Shown: positions 1 to 11,609 of the stretch, piece by piece
Layout: each line of letters opens with the position of its first letter
Numbering within the stretch: the first letter of the stretch is position 1
Assembly (NCBI GenBank): GCA_023614405.1
Contig: CM042685.1
Location: 90,386,684-90,450,683, forward strand
Reading direction: 5' to 3'
Length of the DNA stretch: 64,000 bases
Source of the DNA: Avena insularis
Lineage: Eukaryota > Streptophyta > Magnoliopsida > Poales > Poaceae
Translations under genes and position numbers: made by a program
The notes under the pieces: model-generated
Seen by the model: only the letters and a program-made list of their open reading frames with translations
What the model was told of the DNA's origin: nothing
The model's database searches: none

Positions 1-1183
1 AGAGTATCCTATCTATTGCATACTTCCTTTGAGCTTATATTACCTGATCCACTGCTCCTAGCATAACTAGGTTTGGCTTGTGTGCACTGCTAGGTCTTAT
101 ATATGTGTCCTGCTTAGCCATTTATAGCTGTTGAGTCTGGTTCATCTAGATGATGTATTAGATGCAGATAATCTAGTATGACAGGAGAACATGATGAGAT
201 GAGATCAGAGGTCATATGAGATTATATAATGCTAAGGCCTATATGGGAGGCCACGGTGGGATGTGGTTTTTCTAGTCCTATGCTCGCCACCACTAGGACC
301 CGATGTTCTTGCCTCTTGAACCAAGACGAGCGTACAACCACACGGGGCTTGGAAAACCCCACGAGTGACTAACTTGCCTAGTAGATTCCATGAGTCACAT
401 AGTTCGGGCGTTCCATTCGACATAGGCATAGAAATCCTTTTGAAAGATTTGTCGGGTGAAGAAGGTGCATTCATAACAGGTAGGGAAGCCTGGACCGGGT
501 TGCTTGGGGCCGATGGATCACCTGCTGAACCAACCTCGCCTCACATCTTAAGTACCGGCTTCGGGATTTGACCCGTTATGGTGGAACCATAGTTATTGCA
601 TGACTCATGGTATCGGCGAAAGCAAGGTAAAAGTCATGTCTTTCCACCCTCTGCCGGCCTTCCAAGGAAGAGGGCTAATCTTAAGTGGCATTAAGAGAAG
701 GTTAGTACGTGTGGGTAAAGTTGTACACCCCTGCAGGGTAATAATCTTTCAGAAAGCCATGTCCACGGTTATGGACGACTTGGGAACGGACGTGATGATC
801 ATAGAGAACATGAACCTAATCATAAAACTTGGCAACTAATGTTTGTTAAGGATGCTTCCTCATGGGTACGAGGGGGTGATCCTAGTTCAGATGATGATGA
901 TTCGGTGGATATCAAAAGATGATGATCAATATTTCGGAGATGTCGCTCTCTCATCCCCTTTTAAATACTCAGACTAGACGAGCTTCTTCTCTCCCTGGTT
1001 TTATAAACAAAGATGGCTTTACGCAAAAAACTCCACTAGCCATAAGTCTTGCGGAGTACACCCTGTACTCACCCTTGCTTTGTTGATACTTTTGGCAGAG
1101 TAAGTGTTCCCTGAAGATCAGTTTGGTACTACATCGACATCGACGAGTAGCTTGGGTTTCCGGCCGGCAGCCTGGAATCTATG
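1..1183 (+). mobile_element. Plus-strand gypsy LTR remnant, left part
   Basis: This is LTR sequence of the Tekay/RIRE3 type in plus orientation. It is cut by the window start and resumes at 5743. It shares short blocks with the reverse complement of the other LTRs here, such as the CCTGCAGG block near 730 and the 'gtccacggttatggac' block near 760. It also has the 'gtactcacccttgc' block that typically lies in the second half of such LTRs. No coding region is supported. Assignment to superfamily Gypsy is fairly safe; the family is an inference. Confidence 0.6.
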
Positions 1184-1188
1184 GGCTG

Positions 1189-4100
1189 TGTAACTACCTC
1201 GGTGAATTACGCTCTTAGTTACAAGCCTAGATGTCCGGAAATGGTTAAAATAGTACGGTGGGGCCCAAATGCCACTCACAGGTAGACCTTTCGGCCGTCC
1301 TAACCATTTCCAAACATCGGGACAAGAACGCAGAATCGGCAGGCGAAGGGATCAACTACATACACAAATGAGTATGTATGCAAGCCACCATACAACAGTC
1401 CTCAGAGCCATTCCATCTAAAAGAAATAGAAATATTGTAACGCCATACGGCAATATCCAAATATCCTAGATAGATATAATAGTTTAGGATACCTCCTCAT
1501 ACAGCAAACATCAGAGTGTCAAGCGGAAGCAGAAAACAAGATCCGAGTACGGATAAGAAGCAAATCGGCATAAGATGCCCCATAGATAAACACATCCCGC
1601 CCACAGATCTCACGGATCCCCGTTCCCGGAATCTCTACACCGAATGATCGTTGCCCACATCGTCCGTCTCCTCCACCCAGTATCCATCTTGCGAGTTTAC
1701 CTGTTCATCTGAATCAAACAATTTATCGTGTGATACCCTAGGGGTACTCAGCAAGTCTTTATGCCTCTAAAGGGGACACAACCTGGGGTGACGCAATTGC
1801 AGCAAAAGATAATACCTAACAATTCTATAGATACTCGCTAACCATCCGCCTAACCAGAGATAGACGGATTTCCGTGAATAAACAACAACAGTTATGACAG
1901 TAATATTAACAGATCCATCCTCCTCCTCGCTTACCGACGAGGAAGCGGACGAACAACCCCCCCATCCGTTGGCAGTTTTATTATCCATTCCATGAGTGTT
2001 GCACTACTTACTAGTCAGATACTTAGTCAAATTAAAAGCGGTACTTTAGTTATACTTGTCTATGATCGAGAAACTGTGCTCCAAGTCGTCCATAACCGTG
2101 GACACGGATTTCAGAAAGTTTTACCCTGCAGGGGTGCACAAATAGCAACACACACTCGATCAACCTCGAAAAAACCAAATCAAAACCCAACGAGGCATTC
2201 ACGACAAAGCGATCACAGGATTCAGAAATATTTCAGGGGGCCACCCCATTAAGCTACCATAACAAAGTTAGCGGCTCGAGACGGACTCAAGGTTTCGTCG
2301 GTGGCTATGCATTGGGAACCGAAAGTGTGGTGGGCTTGTCGATACCGCGAAAACACTCCGCTTCCAAAACAGTACAGGTGCTCCTCGCACAATCTTAAAT
2401 AAAGCAGTAAAGCATGGCATAAGTACAGAATAGTAATAAAGCCCCAAACTACTTTGTGCCCCCAAGAAATAAGAATGAATCAAGCTCTGGCTCAGGGGGG
2501 TTCATAAGCCTCCCGGATGTGGATAGCGCGAATATTCAAGGAACAGGAATCAAGTACTCGGGGTCCTACGGGACACAAGTGAGCATGAAAAAAACCAAAT
2601 AGCAGATATTGCTCACCGGTGCCACTTTCGTTAGTTATCCCATTACTACTCAGGTTAAGTTGTTTAGGTACCTCGTTATCCATCAGACACTCACATACCT
2701 TACACATGTTGTTCTACGACTCGCATGGCTCAAACAACTCCTGTAGTAATGGCTCATGGGATGGAGGAACAAGCTTCGGTGGGGTTTAAAAGTAAAGGCT
2801 ATGCCATACTTGGGATTCAGTTTAATGCAATCGCGACTCAATGATGCAAGAATAAGGTAGAGGCAATAGGTACTGTATGTATGCAAGCATGTGGTAGTGC
2901 TTGCCTGGCAGCTCAGTTGAAGCGAGAGAAGGATCTGGGTAGTGCTCCTGGGTTTCTTGATATATCCCTTGCTCAGCGTCTATTCGAAGAAGAACCAAAC
3001 AAACAAGGGCCAACATAAATAAAGTGCACAAGCATATGAATAAAATGCGACAAGCAAACAATCATGCCATGATGAATGATGCACAATTTGCATGGCGATA
3101 AAGTAGCATGGCATGGGTGAGGTGTGGAATACAAGAAATAAGCATTTTATGGGGTTTTAATCATATTTTATACTCAAATAAGTTGCTGTAAACTTTATAT
3201 TTATATGATGCATGCTGCAATTAAGATCATGGAATGCATAAACAGAAAGGTCTCGTCGAGCTGATCGATTTAGACATATCATTTGTCAAATTTGGAGTTA
3301 TAAAACAAAAGTTATTAATTAATTAAGGAAAAAGGGCATTTTATTGTAATTTTAATCAACTCGAAATTTAAAGTGTGCAAATAATATTTTGAATAGCATA
3401 ATTGAATTCCTCATATTTTTCTGATTTCAAAACATATATTATTTGTATTATTTGGAATAATATTTGTAAAGTTATTTAATAACAGAATTAAATTTGAATT
3501 TAAAAAAAAATTTGAAAAGTTTAAATTAAACAGAAAAACAGAAAATCTTTTGTCACTAACCCAGATCTAGCCGCAGACATCGGCAAGTGGGGCCAGGCTG
3601 GCCCAGGACTCACGCCTGAAAAGGCTTTCTCACCGGCTTTACCTAGCCTCTTGAATGACGGGTGGGGGGGCCAGGGGGTCCACGTGATGATCGGTGATCT
3701 GACGTGGGTGGCGGAGGGTCCCGCGGGTTAAGGCTAAGATACTACGGGTGCTCTTTGTAAAAGGACAGGGAGGTGTTGGTGGGGCTCTGCGTACCGCGGG
3801 TTGAGGCGGGAGAACACAGAAGGGGTTTTCAGCAAAAAGGAGCCGCGACACTGTTTCTCTTCTCTGAATTTCTCTGTCGTGATGCATGCTCGGCAGTAGG
3901 CGGCACGTGCAGGATCGAACCCGCAACCCAGCGTCTTGTGTGGCCAGTGGTTACCGCTGCGGTGGCCTGGCGTTGTTGTAGGGAGGGGGATAGGCGGCTA
4001 AGAAAGATCTTTGCATGGCCAGGCGTCTGAGCCTTGGCCTCCAAGCAGAGACCGTTCGGCGAAAGGACCGGCGGGGCTAGGGCGGTACGGCGAGGCGGAC

Positions 4101-5737
4101 CATGTCGGGGAAGGAGGCTCACAGCAGGGGCTGCGGCGGTGTTGGTTCGGGGAGGCGGCAATCGTCGGCAAGCGGCGTCGGGCGAAGCTAGGGTTTCGGC
4201 GGGTGTCTCGGCGTGCAGCGGTGTACAGGCCTTCTCCTCCTCGCTGGCGGTACAGGACGACGCTGTTAGCACCCCTGGTTCTTCCTCGACGACCCAACAA
4301 CACGCCGCCGGCTTGTAACGAGTAGGTGGGGTAGAGGCCGACGGTGAGGTCGTCGGGGTGCTAGAGAGAGGGAGTAGCGGGCAGGGGTGGGTAGGAGTAG
4401 GGCGAGGCCCTGGTAGATCTGGGCGTCGACTGCAGAGATGAGGGAGTGGGTAAAGCAGAGAGGGAGAGGGGCAGATGGCGTGGTGGAGGGGAAAGGTGGC
4501 GTCGGCCACTTTTTCATGTCCTCCTTCACGTGCTAGGAAGGCTCGGCCTGGGGTGTGGCTGCAGGAGGGTCCAGGCTTGGGGTGGGGGTAGGCCTGGCAG
4601 GTAGAGAGAGAGAGAGGGAGGGGGTGGCATGGAGCTAGGGTTGGATGGAGGGGGTAGATAGCTAGGGTAGGATGGTGTGGCTCGGGTTAGGGTTGGGGTA
4701 GGGGTAGCTAGGGTGGGCCAGCATGGGGAGGCTCGGCATGGGGAGAGGAGAGGGGTGTGGGTATAACTAGGGTTAGAGAGAGAGGTTAGGGTTTAGGGGT
4801 GATCCACTAAGATCAAGCAAGGGTGGAGGATGTGATGATGGATAAGGAGAGTGAGATGAGAGAAGAGGTGGTGTGAGGGTTTTAACATGATCCAAACACA
4901 AGATCAAGATGAGGGGGTTTTGAATAAGAGAGAAAGGGAAGCTCACAAAAGAAAGGATCCACTCAAAAACCAAAGAAAAACCAAAGGAGAAAGAATGGTG
5001 GTGCTTTGCATGGCCCATGCAAAAACATTAAATGCCATGTTTATTCTTGTGAAAACAATAATATTAACATGGCATTATTCTTATGCATTCCCAAAAGTGG
5101 AATAAAAGGCCAAGCAAAAGAATTAAAAGGATGCCCCATGTGGAGTAGATGGAGATGACCATATTTGAATAAAAATGGGACTTGCTAGTGTGTATGTTCC
5201 ACTAGATGTTTAATAGTCTCAAAAATATTCCAACATGAGCATACATTCATAATAATCCATATGGAAACTAGAAAAAGGGGTTCCACTCACAAAGCATGCA
5301 AAGGTGGCTCCACATATTAATAATGTGGAAACAACATGATGCTAGAGTGAGGGCATGTGGAAGGTAGAAGTGGATCCATCCCAACCCACATGAGCTAGAG
5401 GTAAAACCAAATATATTGCAATGCTCATATATGGTGGAATGGTGGAATGATGGGGTGGTGACAAGAAAGGTGGTGGAGTCAAAAAGAGATGCCCCCAACT
5501 CAACTTGGGCATTAAACATTTATCAAGAATCAAATACAATATATCAAGAGGCAAATACAATTAATAATGCATAAAAGAGAAGAACCAAAGAAAGAGGGTT
5601 TTATATGATGCTCAAATGCAAGGTGGCATGATGACATGAGAATGATATAATTATGATGCAACACTTATATATAGGAAGTAGCCATTATATTACTAGACCA
5701 AGTAGCATTACAATTGGTAGATAATTGGGATGCTACA
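1189..5737 (-). mobile_element. Solo LTR, about 4.5 kb, gypsy (Tekay/RIRE3 type)
   Basis: On the plus strand it starts TGTAACTACC and ends GGGATGCTACA, so it is a minus-strand LTR with TG..CA ends. It is flanked by perfect 5 bp TSDs GGCTG at 1184-1188 and 5738-5742. No internal region is attached, so it is a solo LTR left by LTR-LTR recombination. Layout matches the other long LTRs in the window: a diverged start, an AT-rich block (about 3150-3560), a GC-rich block (about 3560-4780), then a less biased end. The open frames in the GC-rich block are not genes. Confidence 0.82.
1229..1318. repeat. Imperfect inverted repeat near an LTR end
   Basis: The arms are about 18 bp (1229-1246 and 1301-1318; cores 'ggaaatggtta' and 'taaccatttcc') and are separated by about 54 bp. 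They lie about 40 bp inside the solo LTR terminus, so transcribed RNA could form a hairpin here. Confidence 0.5.
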
Positions 5738-5742
5738 GGCTG

Positions 5743-6018
5743 GGACGTCATCGTTATGCTTCAGGCCTCTTAGGCCAAGTGTTAAGTTTGCTATACTTAA
5801 TAGCATAATTTGCCTTCCTTTGTTTGATGTTTGTGGTTAGCGACCTCTGCTTGTAATAATTTGGTTCTCTGCTCAGGTATGATCTTGCTGTAATAAATTT
5901 TGTGTCATAGGGTCACTGTTGTGTTACCAATTCTTCACTGGATATTCTCAAGCCCAAGGTTAAGCTTATGTCAGACGGAGGTCTGGGATTTGTTTAGCCT
6001 GATCCCGAGGATGTCACA
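5743..6018 (+). mobile_element. Plus-strand gypsy LTR remnant, right part
   Basis: This continues the LTR begun at 1-1183. Removing the solo LTR and one GGCTG copy makes the sequence continuous. It contains plant polyadenylation-like TGTAATAA/AATAAA blocks (about 5850-5900) and ends CCGAGGATGTCACA, which resembles the reversed terminus of the other LTRs. The 6018 boundary is approximate. Confidence 0.5.
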
Positions 6019-7909
6019 GTTCACCATCGCTAGACCTCACCGGAACACCGTCCAGGCCCACCATCTGCACCACTACAGTCGTCCGCCGCCGGCTCCACCG
6101 GTGAGTGAGGAAGCTCGGCTTCCCAACCGTCGGATCACACGCGAACACCCTAGATCACGTGTTTGACCCATGTATGACCGCTGACCAGTCAGCGCACGCG
6201 CCGAGTCAGCAGGAATATTCTAGAGAATATTCTCTCCAATTTCCAGAATAAGAAAATAGACACAAATTTGTGCAAATTTGTAAAATTCATATAAAATTGA
6301 ATAGTGGTCAGAAAAATACAAATAAGATATTACTGCATTCAGAATAATGTGTAGAAATTAATTCTTCTCTAAAATTGTCACCTTGTCCAATGAATATTTT
6401 TTGGATTATTTAAATCTAGTAAATGGTATTTCATTCATAGGAAAATATCCATAGCTCCAAATTTAGCAAATTTTATGTCTATGGATTCATAAAAGTATGA
6501 ATAATATTAATATGCTATCAGGTACAACTTCCAGTATGTATTTACTATAGTAATTTAAATGAAATAATGCCCTATGTGGTGTAAATAAATCATAGTAAAA
6601 TATTTATATATAATAAAAATACAAATAATATGTCTATGGAATCCCTGTTTCATGTAGAACAATAATATGGAATTAGATATAACTTTTGTCCAAGATAATA
6701 ATATAAATCATCTAAACCCTTATAACTAGTATTTAAATCACATAAAATTAATAATAACTCCAAAATTAGTGAAACCAATTGGTATTGTTTTGTATTTATA
6801 ATATCTATCCAAAGAAATTGCATGCCGAATTATTTGGTACTATTAAAATATAAATGCATGCAGAAATCTATAAACCCATTGCAATGGTATTTTAATCATA
6901 CGAAAATATCTATAACTCCTTCTTAGGTGATTAAAATTGCTACTGGTTATAAATTTCATTACCTATCCATTAACATTTATTTCACAATTTAATACTACAG
7001 AAACATCAGTAGTTTAGTTAAAGTGAGATAAACCATATTAAATCGATATAACTTTAATAATAAAAGATTTAGTGCATTAAATGACTTTGCACATGCATCA
7101 TGTGATGTAATAATGTTGAAATAAATACAACCAATGTGACTTATTAAATCTTCATGCATGCATTTGCTCATCATTGTTTATTGTATTGTTGCATGACTGC
7201 AATATTCTGAATGGTGTGTTGTTGTGCCTTTGCTTTTGAAAGATAGATTGCGAGGAGTGCAACTACTAAGATTGTAACTATTGTGATTGCAATTATTGCG
7301 AGTTTGGCGAGTGAGACCATTATAACTGTGAGGATTATCTAAATGACTACATCTACAAAAGAAAAGTGGTGCTATCTTGGTCATAAATGTCCTACTATTT
7401 TCCTATGCATTGTAGATATTTTTGTAGAATTGCATGTGTAGGAACTGATGTGTATATGATATGCTATGTCCCATATTATTCTTTAGTTATCCTTGTTTAT
7501 GAGTCATCATATTAGTAGATTGCTTAGCTATGCTATTTAGACGAGGAAAGGAATCACACCACGAAAAGTTATATGTTTTGAAAGGCTTATATTTTGGTAA
7601 ATGACAAACCAACATGATTTTAATGAACCACCTGGGAGGCATGGCATTGATTGGGTCATCGACTGTGGATTTATGGTGGTGAATGCCGCCCATAGTACTG
7701 AGAAAGGATTGGTTTCTTTGTTTGGTAGCTTTCGTGTGCAACCATGTGCCAGTAAGAATGGGTGGCTAGCTTGACTTAGTAGGTTGTGGCGACTCGAACC
7801 CTACGTAGCCAGAGATGTAGGTAGTGTAGGTTGGTACGGTGCGTGAATGGGTTTGGGAAGCTCTTCCCGAATTGTCTCGTCTTGGACTTCTCCCTATCAT
7901 CATACAATA
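6019..7909 (+). mobile_element. Plus-strand RIRE3-like LTR remnant, left part
   Basis: This is an old, diverged LTR related, in reverse orientation, to the 3 kb LTRs at 48410 and 56593. The order matches: a GC-rich start with repeated TTGAC/GACCAGTCAG words (6150-6200), an AT-rich block (6240-7140), then blocks near 7740-7909 that align with the reverse complement of about 49090-49255. The first part of the LTR is missing. It continues at 23204-23876. No gene is seen. Confidence 0.6.
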
Positions 7910-7992
7910 TGTAGTGACCTTAGGTCAATAAAGATCCTAAGTCCCTGTGATTTACATGCTAGTCCCTGGATCAATAGCTAGCACTCACAGTC
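7910..7992 (-). repeat. Inverted arm, left, outer piece
   Basis: Outer 83 bp of the left inverted arm. It differs from the reverse complement of the right arm's end at only about two positions. The Tat element inserted right after it (TSD CAGTC). Confidence 0.85.
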
Positions 7993-8520
7993 TGTCGTGG
8001 TATTGCCGACGAGTACGCCATGGAGGGGTCCACACAGTGTGTGTTTGGAGACGTGGGGGAAGGAGGTCGGTTGACGGGTACGAGGTAACATAGCTTACCC
8101 AGATTCAGATCCCACGACGGTGGCGGAATCCTACTCCTGCTATAAATCACTATAAGGGCAATACGCCGAGTTATAGGGATTGGTTCGCTGTGCGAGGTTG
8201 TATGAAGTTGTGCCCTAAAGGATCCCATAGTATCGTCTTATATAGTCGCCAGGTCCTAGGGTTACAGGGATAAGTCTTAGCTGGACAGGTCACAGAGTCC
8301 TACACCGTCTATTGCTAGTGTTGTGTATCTTGCACTCCAAGGCTCCGGATACGTCGGTGACTCCAACCGTAGCCTTCCTTTATCCGGCATGGGACTCCCT
8401 TCTGGATCCATCTAAATGGGCCGCCCAGCAGGCCATAGGCCATGCTACCAACTGTGGGCCACCCAGGTTATCCGGATAGGTGACATGCTATGAGGATACC
8501 CATATAGCATATCCCCAACA
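7993..8520 (-). repeat. 3' LTR of the Tat element
   Basis: 528 bp, TG..CA ends, the same length as the right LTR. A TATA-like box on the minus strand (CTATATAAG, 8237-8245) marks the promoter region. The polypurine tract lies just outside, on the minus strand of about 8521-8535 (GGGGGCTAC core). Confidence 0.93.
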
Positions 8521-8968
8521 GTAGCCCCCGGAGAACTCCGAGATCTTGCGCCGTCTTACCTCTTCTTGTGGAATGCTCCGTCTAGATGGATGTCGGCAAA
8601 TCGTCAAGCAATATATTGTAGTCCTCCCAAAGAAACCTGCAAGGCTTTCTCCGTCTTCAATATGTAAGCTGGAGAAATGCTGAATCTTCCATCGTACTCT
8701 TCCGTAGCCGGACTGGATCCGTCCATGTCGGAATCTTCTATGTGATGGCTCATCTGCCTATGTCAGCTAGGGCGACGTAGGCTTAGGTCAGCGACGCCTC
8801 GTAACTCACACATGCAGAGAACGCAATCTTGTTCGATCTTCCCGCGCAAGCGATACGAACCGTTGGCGGCGACGGTTGGAGACGTGGCAAAATTTCCGCG
8901 CACGTTTGCGAACACGTCGTCCACGCGGCAACCGTCCGATCAAGCTGCACGAATCTTGATGCTGGGGA
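8521..8968. other. Tat element, spacer beside the 3' LTR
   Basis: No coding region is supported. It holds the polypurine tract next to the LTR and the presumed promoter-proximal region of the plus-strand gene. Confidence 0.6.
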
Positions 8969-8977
8969 TGATAAATA
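8969..8977 (+). promoter_or_regulatory. TATA-like box for the antisense gene
   Basis: GATAAATAG lies about 145 bp upstream of the ATG at 9123, in a stretch otherwise without TATA words. It is a reasonable core promoter candidate for the plus-strand transcript. This is inference only. Confidence 0.35.
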
Positions 8978-9122
8978 GTAACCGTGGTGGAATTTCCACT
9001 TTTTACCTCATTCTCCTTGCATCGTCATCTTCCTCCAGCGGGTGCCCCCTCGAGCTCTCCGCTCCTAACTCGTGAAAAAACCCTAGCCTCCAATCCGCAC
9101 CAGTCACACCCAACCTCACTCC

Positions 9123-10180
9123 ATGGCCAGCAGCAGCACCTCTCCCTCCATGGTGGTGTCGAACGAAGCCGCGGCGAAGCCGGCGAGCACCATTGTCGTG
9201 CCCCCAGAGGACCTGGTCATCCCCGCATCAGCGGTGATCGAGTCCACCGGCGGAGACCCTAATCTGGCGGCGCTGGAGCCATTGGAGGAGGAGCTAGATT
9301 CGCATAAGGGCGACTGGCGCAGCTCAGATATCACAGACCGTGATATCCAAGAGCTGAACGCCGAGGGATACCTTCCTGCGACGGAGGGGCTCGCCTGGCG
9401 GGCGACACCGGCCGGCGAGGTGACACCTTCTCCCCAATCCGGAGAAAAGGTGTACCTCAAAGCCCAACTGGTACGCGGCGTCTCCGTGCCCATCTCCAAC
9501 TTCTTCCTCTCCGTCTTGAATCACTATAGAGTCCAGCCCCAGAATCTTTCCCCCAATAGCATCTTAGTGCTTAGCAACTACGCGGAGCTCTGCGAGGGAT
9601 ACTTGGGGATAAGGCCTAGGTTAGACCTCTTTGTTTACTTCTTCACCGTCAAACATGAAGCCGGACATAGCAAGGAAGAACTCAGTAACTGCGGCACCAT
9701 AAGCTTCAAGATTCGACCTGGCCGGCGGTTCCCCGACATCGTCGGCCACGAATCCTGCAAAAATTGGCAACGGACGTACTTCTACAGCCCAGACATCCCT
9801 CTGGCTGGCCGACAAGTAACGTACCCGGACTTCGTTGACGGAGCCGCCGCTGAAGCCTCGTCATGGAGATCCCAGACCTCCCTTCCCTCCGACCTCGATG
9901 CTTCCCGCGCCATAAGGCGGATAGAATGGTTCGTAGAGACGGGTTTGACCGTCTTGGACCTAGCCATGTGCTGGTTCATCAGGCGAATCCAACCTCTGCA
10001 GCACCGCGCGAAGCTCATGCACGATTATACCAGCGACAGAAGGGATAGCCTCTGCATCTCCGTGGACAAGTTCTGAGCGACTCCATCAAGCTCCGCCTTA
10101 AGGAAATCGTCAAGGTGAAGGATAAGAAGCGTGGCTTCACCATCACCTACGACATGTTCGTAGACGTCAAGTGCCCAAAG
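9123..10180 (+). pseudogene. Antisense gene of the Tat element, exon 1 (putative gypsy-type transposon domain)
   Basis: The ATG at 9123 opens 317 codons on the strand opposite gag-pol. An acidic, low-complexity N-terminus is followed by a globular region (about residues 60-310) with 'VPISNFFLSVLNHY', 'LSNYAELCEGYLGI' and 'LFVYFFTVKH'. I recognise this as the plant 'putative gypsy type transposon' domain (Pfam PF04195 type), found in rice RIRE2-like elements. Function is unknown. The frame stops at 10074; similarity-like coding continues in another frame (SIKLRLKEI...) to a splice donor (AAAG|GTAGGT) at 10180/10181, so a frameshift lies near 10070. It sits between integrase and the 3' LTR. The gene looks spliced and host-like, but this copy is damaged. 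Confidence 0.75.
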
Positions 10181-10277
10181 GTAGGTATTTATTTTCTGTG
10201 TACGACATATACTCTAGTTCTTCCGTCTTGCAAGTGTCATATTATCTAACGCGGTGACTTCTCACTTAACAACTTAG

Positions 10278-11122
10278 CGATCTAGAGGAGGGCAACCTAG
10301 CTTCCCAAATCTACGATCCAAAGATGAAGGAAGTCACGGTCGTGTCCGACGACGACGCTCCGTTGGCACGAAATCGGAAGAGCTCCACCTCTGACGCTGC
10401 CGACAGAGGCAAGAAGAAGACGGAGGGTGGAGCCTCCAAGAAGACTACCGCCTCCCTGGAGATGGAAAAGAGAAAAGTTACTGGGATCCCCTTTGCCAAA
10501 GCACCCCCACTTGTGTAAGCTTTTCCTCCTCCGACATTGTCTATTTATCTGTCTTGCTCCTGTACTTATGCATTTTGCACATTTCAGGAAGAAAGCCACG
10601 ACCAACCTCAAGAAGACCTCCAAATTGGGGGCTTCTAGAACTATCAAGTACATGCTGCATCACGACGCATCTCCCGCCACCGCCCCTACCACTCCCTCCG
10701 TCAAGCCTTCGTCTTCCCCGACAAGCTCACAAGCTAAGGAGGCATCTGGCCCTTCCGCCATGGAAGTGGACTTAGGTGCCTCTACCGAGGTTGCGATGGC
10801 CGTCGTGACGGCAGCGAGAGGAGCCCATCAAATGGCTGAAGCTCGGGCTAAGGATGCCACCGGTGGTGGTAAGGCGATGGTGGAAGCAGGTACCTCTGCC
10901 ATTGGCGGCGCCCCCGCACCCAAGAAAACCATAGCCTATCCAAAGATAGTATATCCGGTAATTACACCGGGTAGCACTACTTTGGTCCCTGGTGCGGCGC
11001 CGACATCTCCGACGTGCGGTCTAGAGGAGCTCCCCCGGCAAGCAGAAATCTTGCAAGGAAACAGCGAATTCTTTGGCAAGCTGCTGGCCGAGAGGGCTAC
11101 AAACCTTAAGAACATCGCACTT
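10278..11122 (+). pseudogene. Antisense gene of the Tat element, exons 2 and 3 (basic/low-complexity linker)
   Basis: Exon 2 (about 10278-10514) encodes a lysine- and serine-rich stretch. Exon 3 (10588-11122) encodes an Ala/Pro/Ser/Thr-rich linker ending near ERATNLKNIAL. The intron between them (10515-10587) has GT..AG ends (TTGT|GTAAGC and TTTCAG) and the codon phase is kept across it, which supports real splicing. The joint from exon 1 is off by one base as I read it. Exon 3 ends at a good donor (CTT|GTAAGT, 11123). No enzymatic motif is visible, and the sequence looks disordered. Confidence 0.6.
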
Positions 11123-11609
11123 GTAAGTTTTGTTTGCCTTTTGCATTTCGTATGAGTATTCCACTGTAGCCCCCGAGGATGTAGACGGAAAAACCATAGG
11201 TTTTTCCATCTATATGCTCTAAGAGTGACTAAGTTAGAAAAACTCTCACTGTAGCCCCCAAGCATGTAGATGGAATGACATATTCCGACTAGATGCTTTA
11301 AGAGTAGCATACGCAGTGTTAATAATTTTCCATACTGTAGCCCCCAAGCCTCTAGTTGTAACTGAATTAGTTCCGACTAGGTGCTTAAAGAAAAGCTAAG
11401 CATATATCCGAGTTAAAAACTTTATACTGTAGCCCCCAAGCTTCTAATTGAGAACTGAATTAGTTCCGACTAGATGCTTAAAGAAAAGCTAAGCATATTA
11501 CTAAGTCAAAAAACTCTCGCTGTAGCCCCCGAGCGTCTAAGTGGAAAATTTCCGGCTAGATGCTCCAAGCAGACCAAACAACATTTTAACTTTGACCTTT
11601 TTTCCACAG
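11123..11609 (+). other. Intron of the antisense gene, made largely of a tandem repeat
   Basis: The intron runs from GTAAGT at 11123 to TTCCACAG at 11609. Most of it is the repeat array described separately. Codon phase is preserved across it (exon 3 to exon 4). Confidence 0.55.
11164..11600 (+). repeat. Five-unit tandem repeat with a polypurine-tract-like core
   Basis: Units start with CTGTAGCCCCC at 11164, 11249, 11335, 11428 and 11520, so the period is 85-93 bp. Units also share 'ccgactagatgct' and an A-rich tail. The repeated CTGTAGCCCCCGAG core resembles CAGTAGCCCCCGGAG at the polypurine tract of this same element (about 8518-8532). Confidence 0.85.

Noticed and set aside
3829..4509. 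226-codon open frame on the minus strand (and overlapping plus-strand frames)
   Set aside because: It lies in the GC-rich block of a solo LTR, is Pro/Ser/Thr-rich low complexity, and overlaps equally long frames on the other strand. It looks like a composition effect.
1436..5737. Alternative left end of the solo LTR at TGTAACGCC (1436)
   Set aside because: No TSD matches there (AATAT against GGCTG), while the start at 1189 gives a perfect GGCTG pair.
9123..10076. Host gene in intergenic space
   Set aside because: It lies within the LTR pair of the Tat element and matches the transposon-associated domain type, so it belongs to the element.
11164..11600. Possible CRISPR-like array
   Set aside because: Units are diverged tandem repeats without unique spacers, in a plant retrotransposon intron.
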